DNA of 64,000 bases from IMG/VR virus record IMGVR_UViG_3300028840_006257, positions 124,001 through 188,000 of that record; one strand, written 5' to 3'. The notes beneath the pieces were generated by a model. It worked only from the letters and a program-made list of their open reading frames with translations. It did not search any database and was not told the origin of the DNA. This document shows, in pieces, positions 1 through 8,831 of this stretch. The position numbers and the translations under genes are program-made. The DNA is from a virus. Position 1 is the first letter of the stretch. Each line of letters begins with the position of its first letter.

Positions 1-1
1 G

Positions 2-574
2 GGAACGTACACGAACGCGACGGTGGTCGTCGACGCCCAGGGACGCCTCGGTCCCGGCACCGCCTCGGGAATCGTCGAGCAGACGTACTCGCGGCAGATG
101 TTCATCCCGACGCAGGCGATCCCGGTGCCTCCTCTCGTCGTGCAGGAGTTCGACGTCATCTACGTGACGAGCGCGGCTGGCTTCCTCGCGCCGGCGAATC
201 CGGGAGTGCAGCCCGCCGGTCCGGGTCCGGGTCCGCTCCAGTTCTACTTCAACGTGGGAGGTCCCTTCGCGCCAGACACGTGGCTTCAGGTCTACTACGG
301 ACCCGCGGGAGCACTCGTCCCGATCCTCGATCCGGGCGCGACGGGCCCGCAGGGAGTCTACGCCGCCACGGGACTGGACTTGGGCACGCTGCCCGGAATT
401 CCGATTCCGCCCGGCGTCCCGACCGGACCCGGTCTCTCGATGCCCCTCGCCACGATCCTGCCCGTCTCGGTGCCTCCGCTGACGGCGGCGATCCTCCTCA
501 TCGAGGTTACCTATCCGGCCCAGGCGGCGGCCGGAACGGATGGCCTCACCGTCTCCCTCACGGGTACGGTGTAA
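2..574 (+). CDS. Virion structural protein, C-terminal part (gene runs in from the left edge)
   Basis: The reading frame is open from the first codon of the window, so this is the 3' part of a longer gene; the GTG at 23 is unlikely to be the true start. About 190 residues are visible. They are rich in Pro, Gly and beta-type residues (P-G-P repeats around residues 60-75) with no Cys and no enzymatic motif, like the surface-exposed tail and baseplate proteins encoded downstream. It ends 25 bases before the next gene on the same strand. I do not recognise the family; the structural role is inferred from composition and context only. Confidence 0.6.
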   Translation, partial: GTYTNATVVVDAQGRLGPGTASGIVEQTYSRQMFIPTQAIPVPPLVVQEFDVIYVTSAAGFLAPANPGVQPAGPGPGPLQFYFNVGGPFAPDTWLQVYYGPAGALVPILDPGATGPQGVYAATGLDLGTLPGIPIPPGVPTGPGLSMPLATILPVSVPPLTAAILLIEVTYPAQAAAGTDGLTVSLTGTV

Positions 575-599
575 CCGGATCGACTTTGTGCTGTGCTAG

Positions 600-3500
600 A
601 TGAGCGTCCTCGGATACGGACTTGAGCCCTTCGGCATGGGCCCCTACGGGGGGCTCGGCGGGGTCATGCTTCCGGCCATGGTGCCTCCTCTAGGAGGCTA
701 CGGAGGCTACGCCTACGGGACGAGCTCGTACGGGTCGCTCGGCAGCTTCGGATCGCCTGCCATCGGGACCACGAGCGGCTTCGGCGGCTGCGGCTACGGG
801 ATCAACTCCTACGGCTGCATCGGCATGCTCACGATGCCGCCCATGGTCATCTCGGCCGTGTCGATCACGGGGTTCATCATCGAGGTGTTCTTCTCGAACG
901 AGATGTCGCCCGACGCCGACCTGTTCGACCCGGCAAGCTACACTCTGACCGACCTGGCCGGGGCGGCTCCGGCGACGGTCCTGAGCGTGCAGTCGGGCGT
1001 CCCCGGCGTGTGGGGACCTACCTCGGTGCTCCTGCACCACACGGGGACGACGCTGGGCGGCCTCTATCGCGTGACCGTGGTCGGCCCGCGCGACGTCTCC
1101 GGAGTTGAAATCGCCGCGTACGCGCCGCTCAACGAGGCCGACTGCCTCTGCAAGGGGGAGCCGCCGCCCTTCACGATCACGCCCACCTCGGGTACGGACC
1201 TGCTCTACGAGTTCGAGCAGGACATGCTGCCCGAGAGCGGGTTCACCCCCGGGATCCTCCAGACCGACGCCTACGACTACGAGACCGACTATCCCCAGAA
1301 CCTGATCCCGGTCGCCGTGGACCATCCGTTCGGCGGGAACCCGAAGCACGTGGAGGTGGAGGTCGTCGGGATGACGGCCGCCGAGTACCTCGGGATCGTG
1401 AGCTCCGCGACGGCCATCGACTACGACGGGACCTACCTGCCCGACGACCCCCAGGCGGACTTCACGGGGCAGCAGGTCGGCACCGGCACGACCACCCAGG
1501 GCACAGACGAGGTGCTGCTCTCGAGCGCGGTGGGGTTCTCCTACGGCTGGCGGTTCCTCGACACGTCGGGGCGCGTGCTGCCGAACTCGAGCTACCGCGT
1601 GGACGTCACCTTCGACGCGTCGGCCGCCGTCCTCCTCGATCCGGCCCCCGGGGTCGACCCGGTCGTGCTCGTGCTGATCAACGACGGCGCCGTGCAGGTC
1701 GAGCTGTCGTTCAAGCGCGTGGTGGGGGTGGATACCCTCGAGGTCGCCTCGGGCGCGTTCGTGGCCTCGTCGAGCATCGGCTGGACGGCCCAGGAGACAA
1801 CCGTCTCGCTCGCGCGTAACCAGAAGGCGGACACCTATACGGTGGTCGTCAACGGGGAACCCATCGTGGCGGGCCCCACCGCGAGCTTCACGGCGCCCCC
1901 GGGATTCCCCGCCGGCGTCCAGTTCATGGTCGATCCGAACGGGACGTACGAGGTCGTCGACCTCCCGCTCAAGGCGCTCCTGTTCACGGCGACCCAGACC
2001 GTGTTCTCCGCCGCGTGGAACTTCCTGCACAACCAGCAGGCTCCCTTCGTGGGGTCGGGCGCCCTCACCAGGGACTCGCTCCTGACCAGGAAGGGGCCGC
2101 TCGTCAAGGGGTGGGGCGATGCGACTCCGGCCACCAAGCAGGACGTCGTCGTCTACGTCAACGGGACGCCCGTGGAGGTCGACTCGGTCAACCCCTACTA
2201 CGGGCGCATCTTCCCTACCATCCCGATTCCCCTGACGCCTCCGGGGACGATGGAGGTCACGGTCGACTACATCTGGTTCCCTGCGCCGGTGATGGCGATG
2301 GCTGGGCTCAACACGCCGGGCCTCGTGCTGAACAAGTACGACTGCGGGCCGATCACCCCGACCGGCGGCAACTCTCCGGGCGTGGGACTCCCGGGAGGAG
2401 GCACCAACGGCGTGGAGCTCTCCCGCTTCCCGATGGCGGTCGTTCTCGGGCCGCGGGCCATGAGGCAGCCGCTGCTACGGAGCCCGAGGTTCGTCGCCTA
2501 CCAGAAGCCGTACACGGCGGCGCTGAACAGTCCGACCACCCTGCTCCTGAACCGGGACCCGCACCAGGTCGCGCTCTCCAGCGAGCACAGGGACGCCGAG
2601 GGCGTCGTCGTGTTCTACGAGGGGACCGAGGGGCCCACGGTCGCCGACCCGCCGTGGACGCTCGTGGGCACGGAGGGGCTCGACGACGCGGACATCGCGG
2701 GCCCCGATCCCGTAAACCCCTCGAACGTGGATCCCGACTCCACCCTCGACGGGGTGTTTCAGGTCTACAAGACTGTCAGCGGCCCCTACGGTGAGGGCGA
2801 CGTCACCTTCTACACGCAGGAGATCGACACGAGTTTCCCGTCCTCCATCGTGATGGTCGTGCGCTTCCAGGTGCTCCCCTCGGAGACCGAGGACGGCGAT
2901 GCCATCCCGATTCCCGACGGCGTCTTCGTCGGAGTAGGTTTTGGCTGCCACACGAACAACCACCTCTACCTGGTCGGCTGTCTCCGCGTCAACGACCTGC
3001 AGCACGTCGGGATGCTGGTGGACCCGTCCTTCCCCGAGCTGCTCGACTCGTGGCAGGTAGCCTACGCGACGGACGTCGAGGTGCTCGACGCCACGACGTG
3101 CCAGGCCCAGAGCGACGAGCTCCCCCAGCTCGTCAGGGAGCGCCTGATCTCCGATGACCTGGTGCGTTTCCAGATCTTCGCGGGAACGCAGACCGGAGTC
3201 TACGAGGTGGTCGAGATCGTCGACCAGACGGACGGCACCAGCACGATCACCCTCTCTCCGACGACGCCGTTTCCCGCTGATCCGGCCCTGTACGGCAACC
3301 GCGACTTCACGGTCTACTTCGAGTCCAGGTGGGACGGCGACGGAGAGCCCGGCAGGCCCGCGACGTACCGTCTGGTCGTGAAGAACGACGTCAAGCTGGT
3401 GCCCGACGGCCTCGCCGAATTGTACCTCGGCGCTTCGTTCTCCGGGCGCGCCCTCGAGCTGGCGGGCGCACCTCCGTTCGCCATCCCGCCCGACGGCGTC

Positions 3501-6116
3501 CTGCTGTACCCTACCGGGAACGAGGGCGAGGTCTTCTGGGGTTCGCTCGACCGCAGGGCGAGCAACCTGAGCAGCTGGTCCTTCGTCAGGTACGCGCTGG
3601 ATCCCGGCGCCACGACCCTGAACTTCCGGCAGATCGTCGTCGCGGCCGAGATGAACGACCTGCCCGAGGACGATCCGAACAATATCTGGTTCCTGACGCA
3701 GGAGTTCGGGTCGCGGATCATCGACTTCACGGGCGACCAACTGCTCCTCAAGGCCACCTCAGCCAACAACCAGGCGGGCGTCGAGGACCAGGACCTGACG
3801 ATAGGCTACGCGAGGGTAGAGCCGTTCCTGACGCGGCGTCTCGCCATCGACATGGATAGCACGTTCCAGGTGGACAGCGGCGTCCTCGGAGCGGGGGACC
3901 TCCTCTACGTGGTGCAGGACGGCCTGAGGGAGGTGCGCCTCGCGACCCTGCTCTACGAGGAGACCGGGACGGAACGCCAGCTCCTCGACCTGCCGAACCT
4001 CTCGCTCTCCGGGCTCCTCCTCCCGGACGAGCAGGGATGGTCGAGGGGCGGCGAGCTCACGACGGAGCGCGTTCAGGGTCAGAGGCTCCAGTTCGTCCAG
4101 GCGACGGGCGAGACGCTCGTGTACGCGCTCGTGCTCGTCGAGACGGGAGGAGATCCTCCGCCCGGCGACGGGCGCGTCATCGAGTCGAGGATCCGCGTCG
4201 CCAGCGTGACCACGACGGACCCGGCCGGAGACACCGGGATCTTCTTCGGCTCCGACGTGGGGCCCATCGGGTCTGCTAGGGGCGTCGGCCTCCAGCTCCG
4301 CGCGGCGACGGGCGGCGTCGCGGACCAGGTGTTCCTGTTCTCTCTCGAGACGGGACTCGAGGTCGCGGCGTTCGACGTGGGCTGGAACGACGGAGAACTT
4401 CACACCTATCGAGTCATCGCGGACGCGGACGTCTCCACCGTGTCCGTGGTGGTGGACGACGTGGTGCTGGGCACGGCCGACCTGACGCTGTTCGCCTCCT
4501 CGTCCACGGACACCGAGGCGACGCTCGGCTTCGCGAACACGCTCACGGCCTGCTTCGTCGAGGTCGAGGACTACTCGGTCGTGGTGCTGCCGCCGAGCAC
4601 GGCGGGACGCACGCTAGGCGTCTACGTCCGGGGGGACTCCGACGACATCGACAGCTGGAGGATTCCGCGGACGGACTTGCTCGACGTGCCGAACTCCGAC
4701 CTCTCCGCCGTGGTCGAGCAGATGGACTGGCGGCAGCGGGTCCGCGTCCGTATCCACCGAGACCCGGGCTGGGGCGTGACGATCCTGCGACCGGACCTCC
4801 CGCCGCCGCCCTACTTCACGGGAGACTTCGCGACGCAGTTCACGGAGCCGAGCGCGGGCTGGATCAACGTCGAGTACCGCGAGCTGCCGCGCGCGCCCTC
4901 CAACGCCGCCCTCGGCCAGGTCTCCTTCGGTGCCCTCGATCCGCGGTCGATCACTCAGCTCCGCATCGACGAGGTCCGGTACCGGATCTACAGGTACGCC
5001 ACCGAGGACATCATCATGCCCCCGCACATGGTGCTGAACCAGCAGAACGTCGTCTCGAGCGGGGAGTTTCACGAAGACATCACGGTCGAGCACATCACCG
5101 TTACCTCGACCGACGCGAGGACGGTCGACCTCAAGGGGGGCAACGTCACGGCCGACCGGGTCTTCCAGCTCGTCTCGCTGAACGAGGACGGTACCACGAC
5201 GACCTACCTGCCGGGGTCCTTCGAGTTCGACCGTGACGCCCAGGTCGTTACCATCACGTCCACGCAGTTCCTGGGTTCGGCCTTCGCCGCCGACGACCAG
5301 CTCGACGAGGACCCGGACGTGGTCGACGACGGCTTCCCGCACGAGGACCTGGTCGCGCCCGCGTCTCCGGTCGACGGCATCTCGGACCCGGATCGACGCG
5401 TCGACGCGCTCAACCCGATCAAGATCCCGGTGACGGTCTCGTTCGCTCCGGGGAGGCCCATCACGAAGACCTACGTGTGCTCGCAGCCACTCCTCGACGG
5501 GACGACCCTGCTCAACCAGGACACCCCGCCGTTCGAGACCTCTCAGGTCGGGACCGACGTGCGGTTCCTGGCCTGGGGTTCGCGGATCAACGACCCGAAC
5601 GACGTGCTCAACACCGACCCCGACTTCATCCTGAACGACCCGTTCCGGTTCATCGACTTCAGCAGCGACCCGAAGATCCAGTACGAGCAGATCGATTTCT
5701 GCGAGGTCTCGGAGGGCGAGGAGAACCGTCTGTCCCCGTTCTGCGACGGCGGCTATCCGGGGGCGGCGGACGCGGGCCATCCGGGCAACGATCCGGGCGA
5801 CATCGGCAACGGACCTGTCGAGATCGGCCTCGAGGGTATCGCCTTCACGGAGACCGAACCCATCAGTTTCAATGACGGTCCGTCGGACGGCTTCGGGGGT
5901 TTCACGAGCACCACCTTCCTCAAGGCCAGCGGGGGCGACGCCCCGCCCGGGGGCAACCTCGGAGAGGCCATCCTCTTCACGCCCCTGGGGCCCGAGACGG
6001 TCACTCCGGAGAGCCTCGACGGTAGCGTGGGTTGGAGCGTGATGGGGCAGCTCTACGACACGACCACGAACACCCTCACCCTCCTGTTTTTCGGCACTGA
6101 GTCGCTTGGTCCTTAG
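600..6116 (+). CDS. Very large virion protein, probable tail fibre or baseplate component (1838 aa)
   Basis: A single 1838-residue frame. The first ~80 residues are Gly/Tyr/Ser-rich (GGYGGYAYGTSSYGSLGSFG and similar), followed by a hydrophobic beta segment (VISAVSITGFIIEVFF, ~residues 83-98) and then a long run of beta-rich repeating domains. Around residues 1160-1330 are strands of a jelly-roll or concanavalin/laminin-G appearance (YRVIADADVSTVSVVVDDVV), the type of domain phage fibres use to bind glycans. There are no catalytic motifs and few Cys. It lies in a same-strand run of giant structural genes, which supports a virion role. Receptor binding is inference; I cannot place it in a named family. 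Confidence 0.65.
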   Translation: MSVLGYGLEPFGMGPYGGLGGVMLPAMVPPLGGYGGYAYGTSSYGSLGSFGSPAIGTTSGFGGCGYGINSYGCIGMLTMPPMVISAVSITGFIIEVFFSNEMSPDADLFDPASYTLTDLAGAAPATVLSVQSGVPGVWGPTSVLLHHTGTTLGGLYRVTVVGPRDVSGVEIAAYAPLNEADCLCKGEPPPFTITPTSGTDLLYEFEQDMLPESGFTPGILQTDAYDYETDYPQNLIPVAVDHPFGGNPKHVEVEVVGMTAAEYLGIVSSATAIDYDGTYLPDDPQADFTGQQVGTGTTTQGTDEVLLSSAVGFSYGWRFLDTSGRVLPNSSYRVDVTFDASAAVLLDPAPGVDPVVLVLINDGAVQVELSFKRVVGVDTLEVASGAFVASSSIGWTAQETTVSLARNQKADTYTVVVNGEPIVAGPTASFTAPPGFPAGVQFMVDPNGTYEVVDLPLKALLFTATQTVFSAAWNFLHNQQAPFVGSGALTRDSLLTRKGPLVKGWGDATPATKQDVVVYVNGTPVEVDSVNPYYGRIFPTIPIPLTPPGTMEVTVDYIWFPAPVMAMAGLNTPGLVLNKYDCGPITPTGGNSPGVGLPGGGTNGVELSRFPMAVVLGPRAMRQPLLRSPRFVAYQKPYTAALNSPTTLLLNRDPHQVALSSEHRDAEGVVVFYEGTEGPTVADPPWTLVGTEGLDDADIAGPDPVNPSNVDPDSTLDGVFQVYKTVSGPYGEGDVTFYTQEIDTSFPSSIVMVVRFQVLPSETEDGDAIPIPDGVFVGVGFGCHTNNHLYLVGCLRVNDLQHVGMLVDPSFPELLDSWQVAYATDVEVLDATTCQAQSDELPQLVRERLISDDLVRFQIFAGTQTGVYEVVEIVDQTDGTSTITLSPTTPFPADPALYGNRDFTVYFESRWDGDGEPGRPATYRLVVKNDVKLVPDGLAELYLGASFSGRALELAGAPPFAIPPDGVLLYPTGNEGEVFWGSLDRRASNLSSWSFVRYALDPGATTLNFRQIVVAAEMNDLPEDDPNNIWFLTQEFGSRIIDFTGDQLLLKATSANNQAGVEDQDLTIGYARVEPFLTRRLAIDMDSTFQVDSGVLGAGDLLYVVQDGLREVRLATLLYEETGTERQLLDLPNLSLSGLLLPDEQGWSRGGELTTERVQGQRLQFVQATGETLVYALVLVETGGDPPPGDGRVIESRIRVASVTTTDPAGDTGIFFGSDVGPIGSARGVGLQLRAATGGVADQVFLFSLETGLEVAAFDVGWNDGELHTYRVIADADVSTVSVVVDDVVLGTADLTLFASSSTDTEATLGFANTLTACFVEVEDYSVVVLPPSTAGRTLGVYVRGDSDDIDSWRIPRTDLLDVPNSDLSAVVEQMDWRQRVRVRIHRDPGWGVTILRPDLPPPPYFTGDFATQFTEPSAGWINVEYRELPRAPSNAALGQVSFGALDPRSITQLRIDEVRYRIYRYATEDIIMPPHMVLNQQNVVSSGEFHEDITVEHITVTSTDARTVDLKGGNVTADRVFQLVSLNEDGTTTTYLPGSFEFDRDAQVVTITSTQFLGSAFAADDQLDEDPDVVDDGFPHEDLVAPASPVDGISDPDRRVDALNPIKIPVTVSFAPGRPITKTYVCSQPLLDGTTLLNQDTPPFETSQVGTDVRFLAWGSRINDPNDVLNTDPDFILNDPFRFIDFSSDPKIQYEQIDFCEVSEGEENRLSPFCDGGYPGAADAGHPGNDPGDIGNGPVEIGLEGIAFTETEPISFNDGPSDGFGGFTSTTFLKASGGDAPPGGNLGEAILFTPLGPETVTPESLDGSVGWSVMGQLYDTTTNTLTLLFFGTESLGP

Positions 6117-6157
6117 CGGTTTTCGTTCTATCAGACGGCGCCTAGCAGGGAGATCTC

Positions 6158-6349
6158 ATGCCCACCATCATCCGTGAAAATCTCAGGCCAGCCCGCTCCG
6201 GCTACAAGTTCGGACTGGTGCAACGCTGCACGGATGTCGTCCCCCTCGCGATGACGCGGGGACGCGTGTTCATCGAGATGCGGGATGCCCGCACGGGTGA
6301 CGTCGAAGAACGGTATTGGCTGGACGACCTCAAGGAGTCTGATGTCTGA
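6158..6349 (+). CDS. Small protein, probably a truncated paralogue of the 199-aa protein at 7441
   Basis: 63 residues, ATG at 6158 behind a good Shine-Dalgarno (AGGGAGAT). The stretch GRVFIEMRDARTGDVEERYW matches the start of the 7441-8040 product (GEFFLTMTDVRTGEVQIQW), but the frame stops a few residues after this motif, whereas the paralogue continues for ~165 more residues. The stop overlaps the ATG of a homing-type nuclease at 6342. The simplest reading is a structural gene cut short when the nuclease gene was inserted. It could instead be a genuine short protein. Confidence 0.5.
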   Translation: MPTIIRENLRPARSGYKFGLVQRCTDVVPLAMTRGRVFIEMRDARTGDVEERYWLDDLKESDV

Positions 6350-7460
6350 AGTCTCGCAAGCGGAGCTGAGGCGTCGCCAAAAAATCTCAGACGCCTTGAA
6401 GGGACGCAAGAAGGGACCGCGCAAGCGCGTTTCCGAGGAGGCTAGGAAGGCCCATTCCGAAATGATGAAGGTTCGATGGGCCGACATGTCCGACGAAAAA
6501 CGAGCCTGCATTGGACAACGGATCTCGGAATCCCTGAGCGGTAAAAAGCATACCGTGGAGCATCGAAAGGCAAATGCCGAGAGTCGGCGAGGCAAACCCC
6601 TCTCTCAAGAACAACGGAAGAAGATCTCACGGTCTCTCTGTGAAGCCTACGAGGAAGGACGACGCTCCTCGTGGAACACTGGAATGCGTGTGGGGTCTTG
6701 TTCTGAGGAGACCAAGAAAAAGATCTCTGATTCCCTTCGACGGGCGAGTCAGGAAGGACGTCTGACCCGCTGTCCTTGGAATCAAGGAAAACGGACGGGC
6801 CCGCGTCCGAAAGAGGTTCGTCGGAAGATCTCCGAAAGTTTGCGTGGGAGATCTCATTCGGTCTCACCTGAAAAGCGCGAGGCTTGGCGTCAGAAGATTT
6901 CCACAACTAAGCGAGGGGCGCGTCGTTCCGCGGAAGCCTGTCAAAAAACCTCCGAGTCTTTGCGGCGGGCATACGCGGAGGGTCGTCGCGGGATTTCCGT
7001 GAAGTCGGGCTATGGAAAGGGGAGTTACTACGATACGCCGTTCCAAGGCAAGAAATGGTTGCGATCTACTTCTGAAGTTCAGCGCGCACGCGAGTTGGAC
7101 CAGGCCGGCATCATCTGGTTCTACGAGTTACGCAAGTTCGTCGTGGAACTGAAGGGTCACAACTCCACGTACACTCCGGATTTCTGGATTGTCGAAGACC
7201 TCAAAAGAGAGGCCGTATCCTCAGCACCGTCCCTGGAGGACTTCATCAACGAGATGGAGACCTCGGGGCGTTTTCGGATCGAGGATGTGAAAGGCTGGTG
7301 GGGGCCCACACATAAAACCTTCAAGAAGATCAGCGCGTTTCAGGAGCAGTATCCGAGAGTGCCTTTCCGTATCGTGGTCCGAGAAGGTCTGTTCAGAGAG
7401 AGGGCAACACCCGGCATGCGCTGGAAAGAAGAGGAGCAACATGCAGGACAGAGCGTCTGA
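6342..7460 (+). CDS. Homing-endonuclease-like protein: NUMOD3 repeats plus PD-(D/E)XK nuclease domain
   Basis: 372 residues from the ATG at 6342, which overlaps the stop of the preceding short gene. The N-terminal two-thirds holds several NUMOD3-type DNA-binding modules (RRRQKISDALKGRKKG, RISESLSGKKHTVEHRKANA, RRKISESLRGRSHSV). The C-terminal ~130 residues carry a PD-(D/E)XK signature of the kind seen in EDxHD homing nucleases: an early Glu in STSEVQRARELD, YTPDFWIVED, and EDVKGWWG. Base composition is clearly more AT-rich than the flanking structural genes, consistent with recent acquisition. It would cut a target DNA site to copy itself. Its 3' end overlaps the next gene start by 20 bases. 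The family assignment is confident; the cleavage site is unknown. Confidence 0.8.
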   Translation: MSEVSQAELRRRQKISDALKGRKKGPRKRVSEEARKAHSEMMKVRWADMSDEKRACIGQRISESLSGKKHTVEHRKANAESRRGKPLSQEQRKKISRSLCEAYEEGRRSSWNTGMRVGSCSEETKKKISDSLRRASQEGRLTRCPWNQGKRTGPRPKEVRRKISESLRGRSHSVSPEKREAWRQKISTTKRGARRSAEACQKTSESLRRAYAEGRRGISVKSGYGKGSYYDTPFQGKKWLRSTSEVQRARELDQAGIIWFYELRKFVVELKGHNSTYTPDFWIVEDLKREAVSSAPSLEDFINEMETSGRFRIEDVKGWWGPTHKTFKKISAFQEQYPRVPFRIVVREGLFRERATPGMRWKEEEQHAGQSV

Positions 7461-8040
7461 GCCCCGATTCCCCGGCACGCTGAAGGGAGAGTTTTTCTTG
7501 ACGATGACCGACGTGCGTACCGGGGAGGTCCAAATCCAGTGGAGGTGTCCCCAAGTTGTCACTCTCGACGCCTCGCTCCTGGTCGCGGCGCTCACGAAGG
7601 ACCCGAACGAACCCGCCCACGGGATCAACATGCTGGCCGTCGGGACGGGGGCCCTCGGCGCGATCCTGAATCCCGACAAGCCGACGAACGAGCAGAGGCG
7701 ACTCAACAACGAGATCGCCCGCAAGCCGTTCTCCGAGACGACCTTCCGCGACGCCAACGGAGCCGCGGTCGCGATCAGGACCAACGTCGTCGACTACACC
7801 ACCATCTTCGGCGAGTCCGAGGCCGTCGGGTCCCTGAACGAGATGGGGGTACTTTCCACGATCAGCGACAACGTCGCCATCAAGAATCCCAACCCGAACT
7901 TCGCCGGTCAGGGCGGCGAGCCCTACGATCCCACGATCGACACGTCGGAGTACGACATGTTGTGCAACTTCCTGACCTTCGGCGTGATCACGAAACCCGC
8001 GACCTCGATCCTGACCATCACCTGGCGACTTTCGTATTGA
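7441..8040 (+). CDS. Virion-associated protein of unknown function (199 aa)
   Basis: ATG at 7441 behind GAGGAG. The first ~35 residues resemble the short gene at 6158 (shared F-x-M-x-D-x-R-T-G-E/D-V). The rest (LAVGTGALGAILNPDKPTNE, then SETTFRDANG and a beta-rich C-terminus ending in ITWRLSY) looks like a small phage tail or neck structural protein, with no enzymatic residues apparent. It sits between two inserted nuclease genes inside the structural block. Similar small proteins in phages are often annotated as hypothetical tail proteins; I cannot be more specific. Confidence 0.55.
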   Translation: MQDRASEPRFPGTLKGEFFLTMTDVRTGEVQIQWRCPQVVTLDASLLVAALTKDPNEPAHGINMLAVGTGALGAILNPDKPTNEQRRLNNEIARKPFSETTFRDANGAAVAIRTNVVDYTTIFGESEAVGSLNEMGVLSTISDNVAIKNPNPNFAGQGGEPYDPTIDTSEYDMLCNFLTFGVITKPATSILTITWRLSY

Positions 8041-8047
8041 GGAACCG

Positions 8048-8830
8048 ATGAAGTCCTGTCCGGCATGTGGTGAGAAGGACGTTCTGAAGTTCGGCAAGAA
8101 CAAGCGCCGAAAAGACGGCCTTGCGTGCTACTGCCGTGCGTGTTCGCGTCGGAAGGCTAGAGAATACGCTCGTACCCCGGCACAGCAGAAGAAACGGAGG
8201 GTTTACTACGAAGAGAATCGCGAAAAGCTCCTGGGACAGGCGCACGAGCGTTGGCGTGTCAGCAAACATCGCTACGAAGCAGCACGACAGAAATGGGCGG
8301 CCGACAACAGAGAGAGGATGCTCGGTTACTATGCCGCGAAAGCGCACGCCCACCAAGAGTTCGTGGATGCAATCAAAGACGGAAAAGCCTGTTTTGATTG
8401 TCACCGGATGTTCGCGCCCTACGTCATGGAATTCGACCATGTCCGTGGCACGAAACGCTGGGCCATAGGCAAGATGGCGAATCATCGGCGAGAACGTGTC
8501 CTTGAGGAGATCGAGAAGTGCGACCTCGTCTGTTGCGTCTGTCATCGCATCCGCAGTCACGCACGCCGGACACCCTCTAAGAGCCCCCGGCTACAAGCGT
8601 TTCATGAGTGGCTAGCCCCCCTGAAGGCGGGCCCGTGTCATGACTGCGGGCGACGGTTCCCACCTCCAGCCATGGACTTCGACCATGTTTCAGGCATAAA
8701 GGTTGCTGGCATTGCGCAAATGGCTTTCTGGGGTCGTGAGAAAACGTTAGCGGAGATCGCGAAATGCGAGCTTGTCTGCGCCAACTGTCACCGCGAACGG
8801 ACGGTATTCCGTCTTTGGAGGGCAGCCTAG
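8048..8830 (+). CDS. Tandem HNH endonuclease with N-terminal zinc finger
   Basis: 260 residues. An N-terminal zinc finger (CPACG ... CRACSRRK, residues ~4-32) is followed by a basic helical linker and two consecutive HNH-type modules. Module 1: CFDCHRMFAPYVMEFDHVRG then CDLVCCVCHRIRS. Module 2: CHDCGRRFPPPAMDFDHVSG then CELVCANCHRERT. Each keeps the Asp-His of the HNH core and two CxxC knuckles. Single-copy proteins of this type are common phage free-standing endonucleases; the duplication inside one chain is unusual. Codon use is less GC-biased than in the flanking structural genes. The stop at 8830 abuts the ATG of the next gene at 8832. It probably nicks or cuts DNA during homing. Confidence 0.8.
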   Translation: MKSCPACGEKDVLKFGKNKRRKDGLACYCRACSRRKAREYARTPAQQKKRRVYYEENREKLLGQAHERWRVSKHRYEAARQKWAADNRERMLGYYAAKAHAHQEFVDAIKDGKACFDCHRMFAPYVMEFDHVRGTKRWAIGKMANHRRERVLEEIEKCDLVCCVCHRIRSHARRTPSKSPRLQAFHEWLAPLKAGPCHDCGRRFPPPAMDFDHVSGIKVAGIAQMAFWGREKTLAEIAKCELVCANCHRERTVFRLWRAA

Positions 8831-8831
8831 A

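Noticed and set aside
8772-8831. TTG start for the 1150-aa structural protein inside the HNH gene
   Set aside because: ATG 8832 follows the HNH stop directly and the protein aligns from there with its paralogue.
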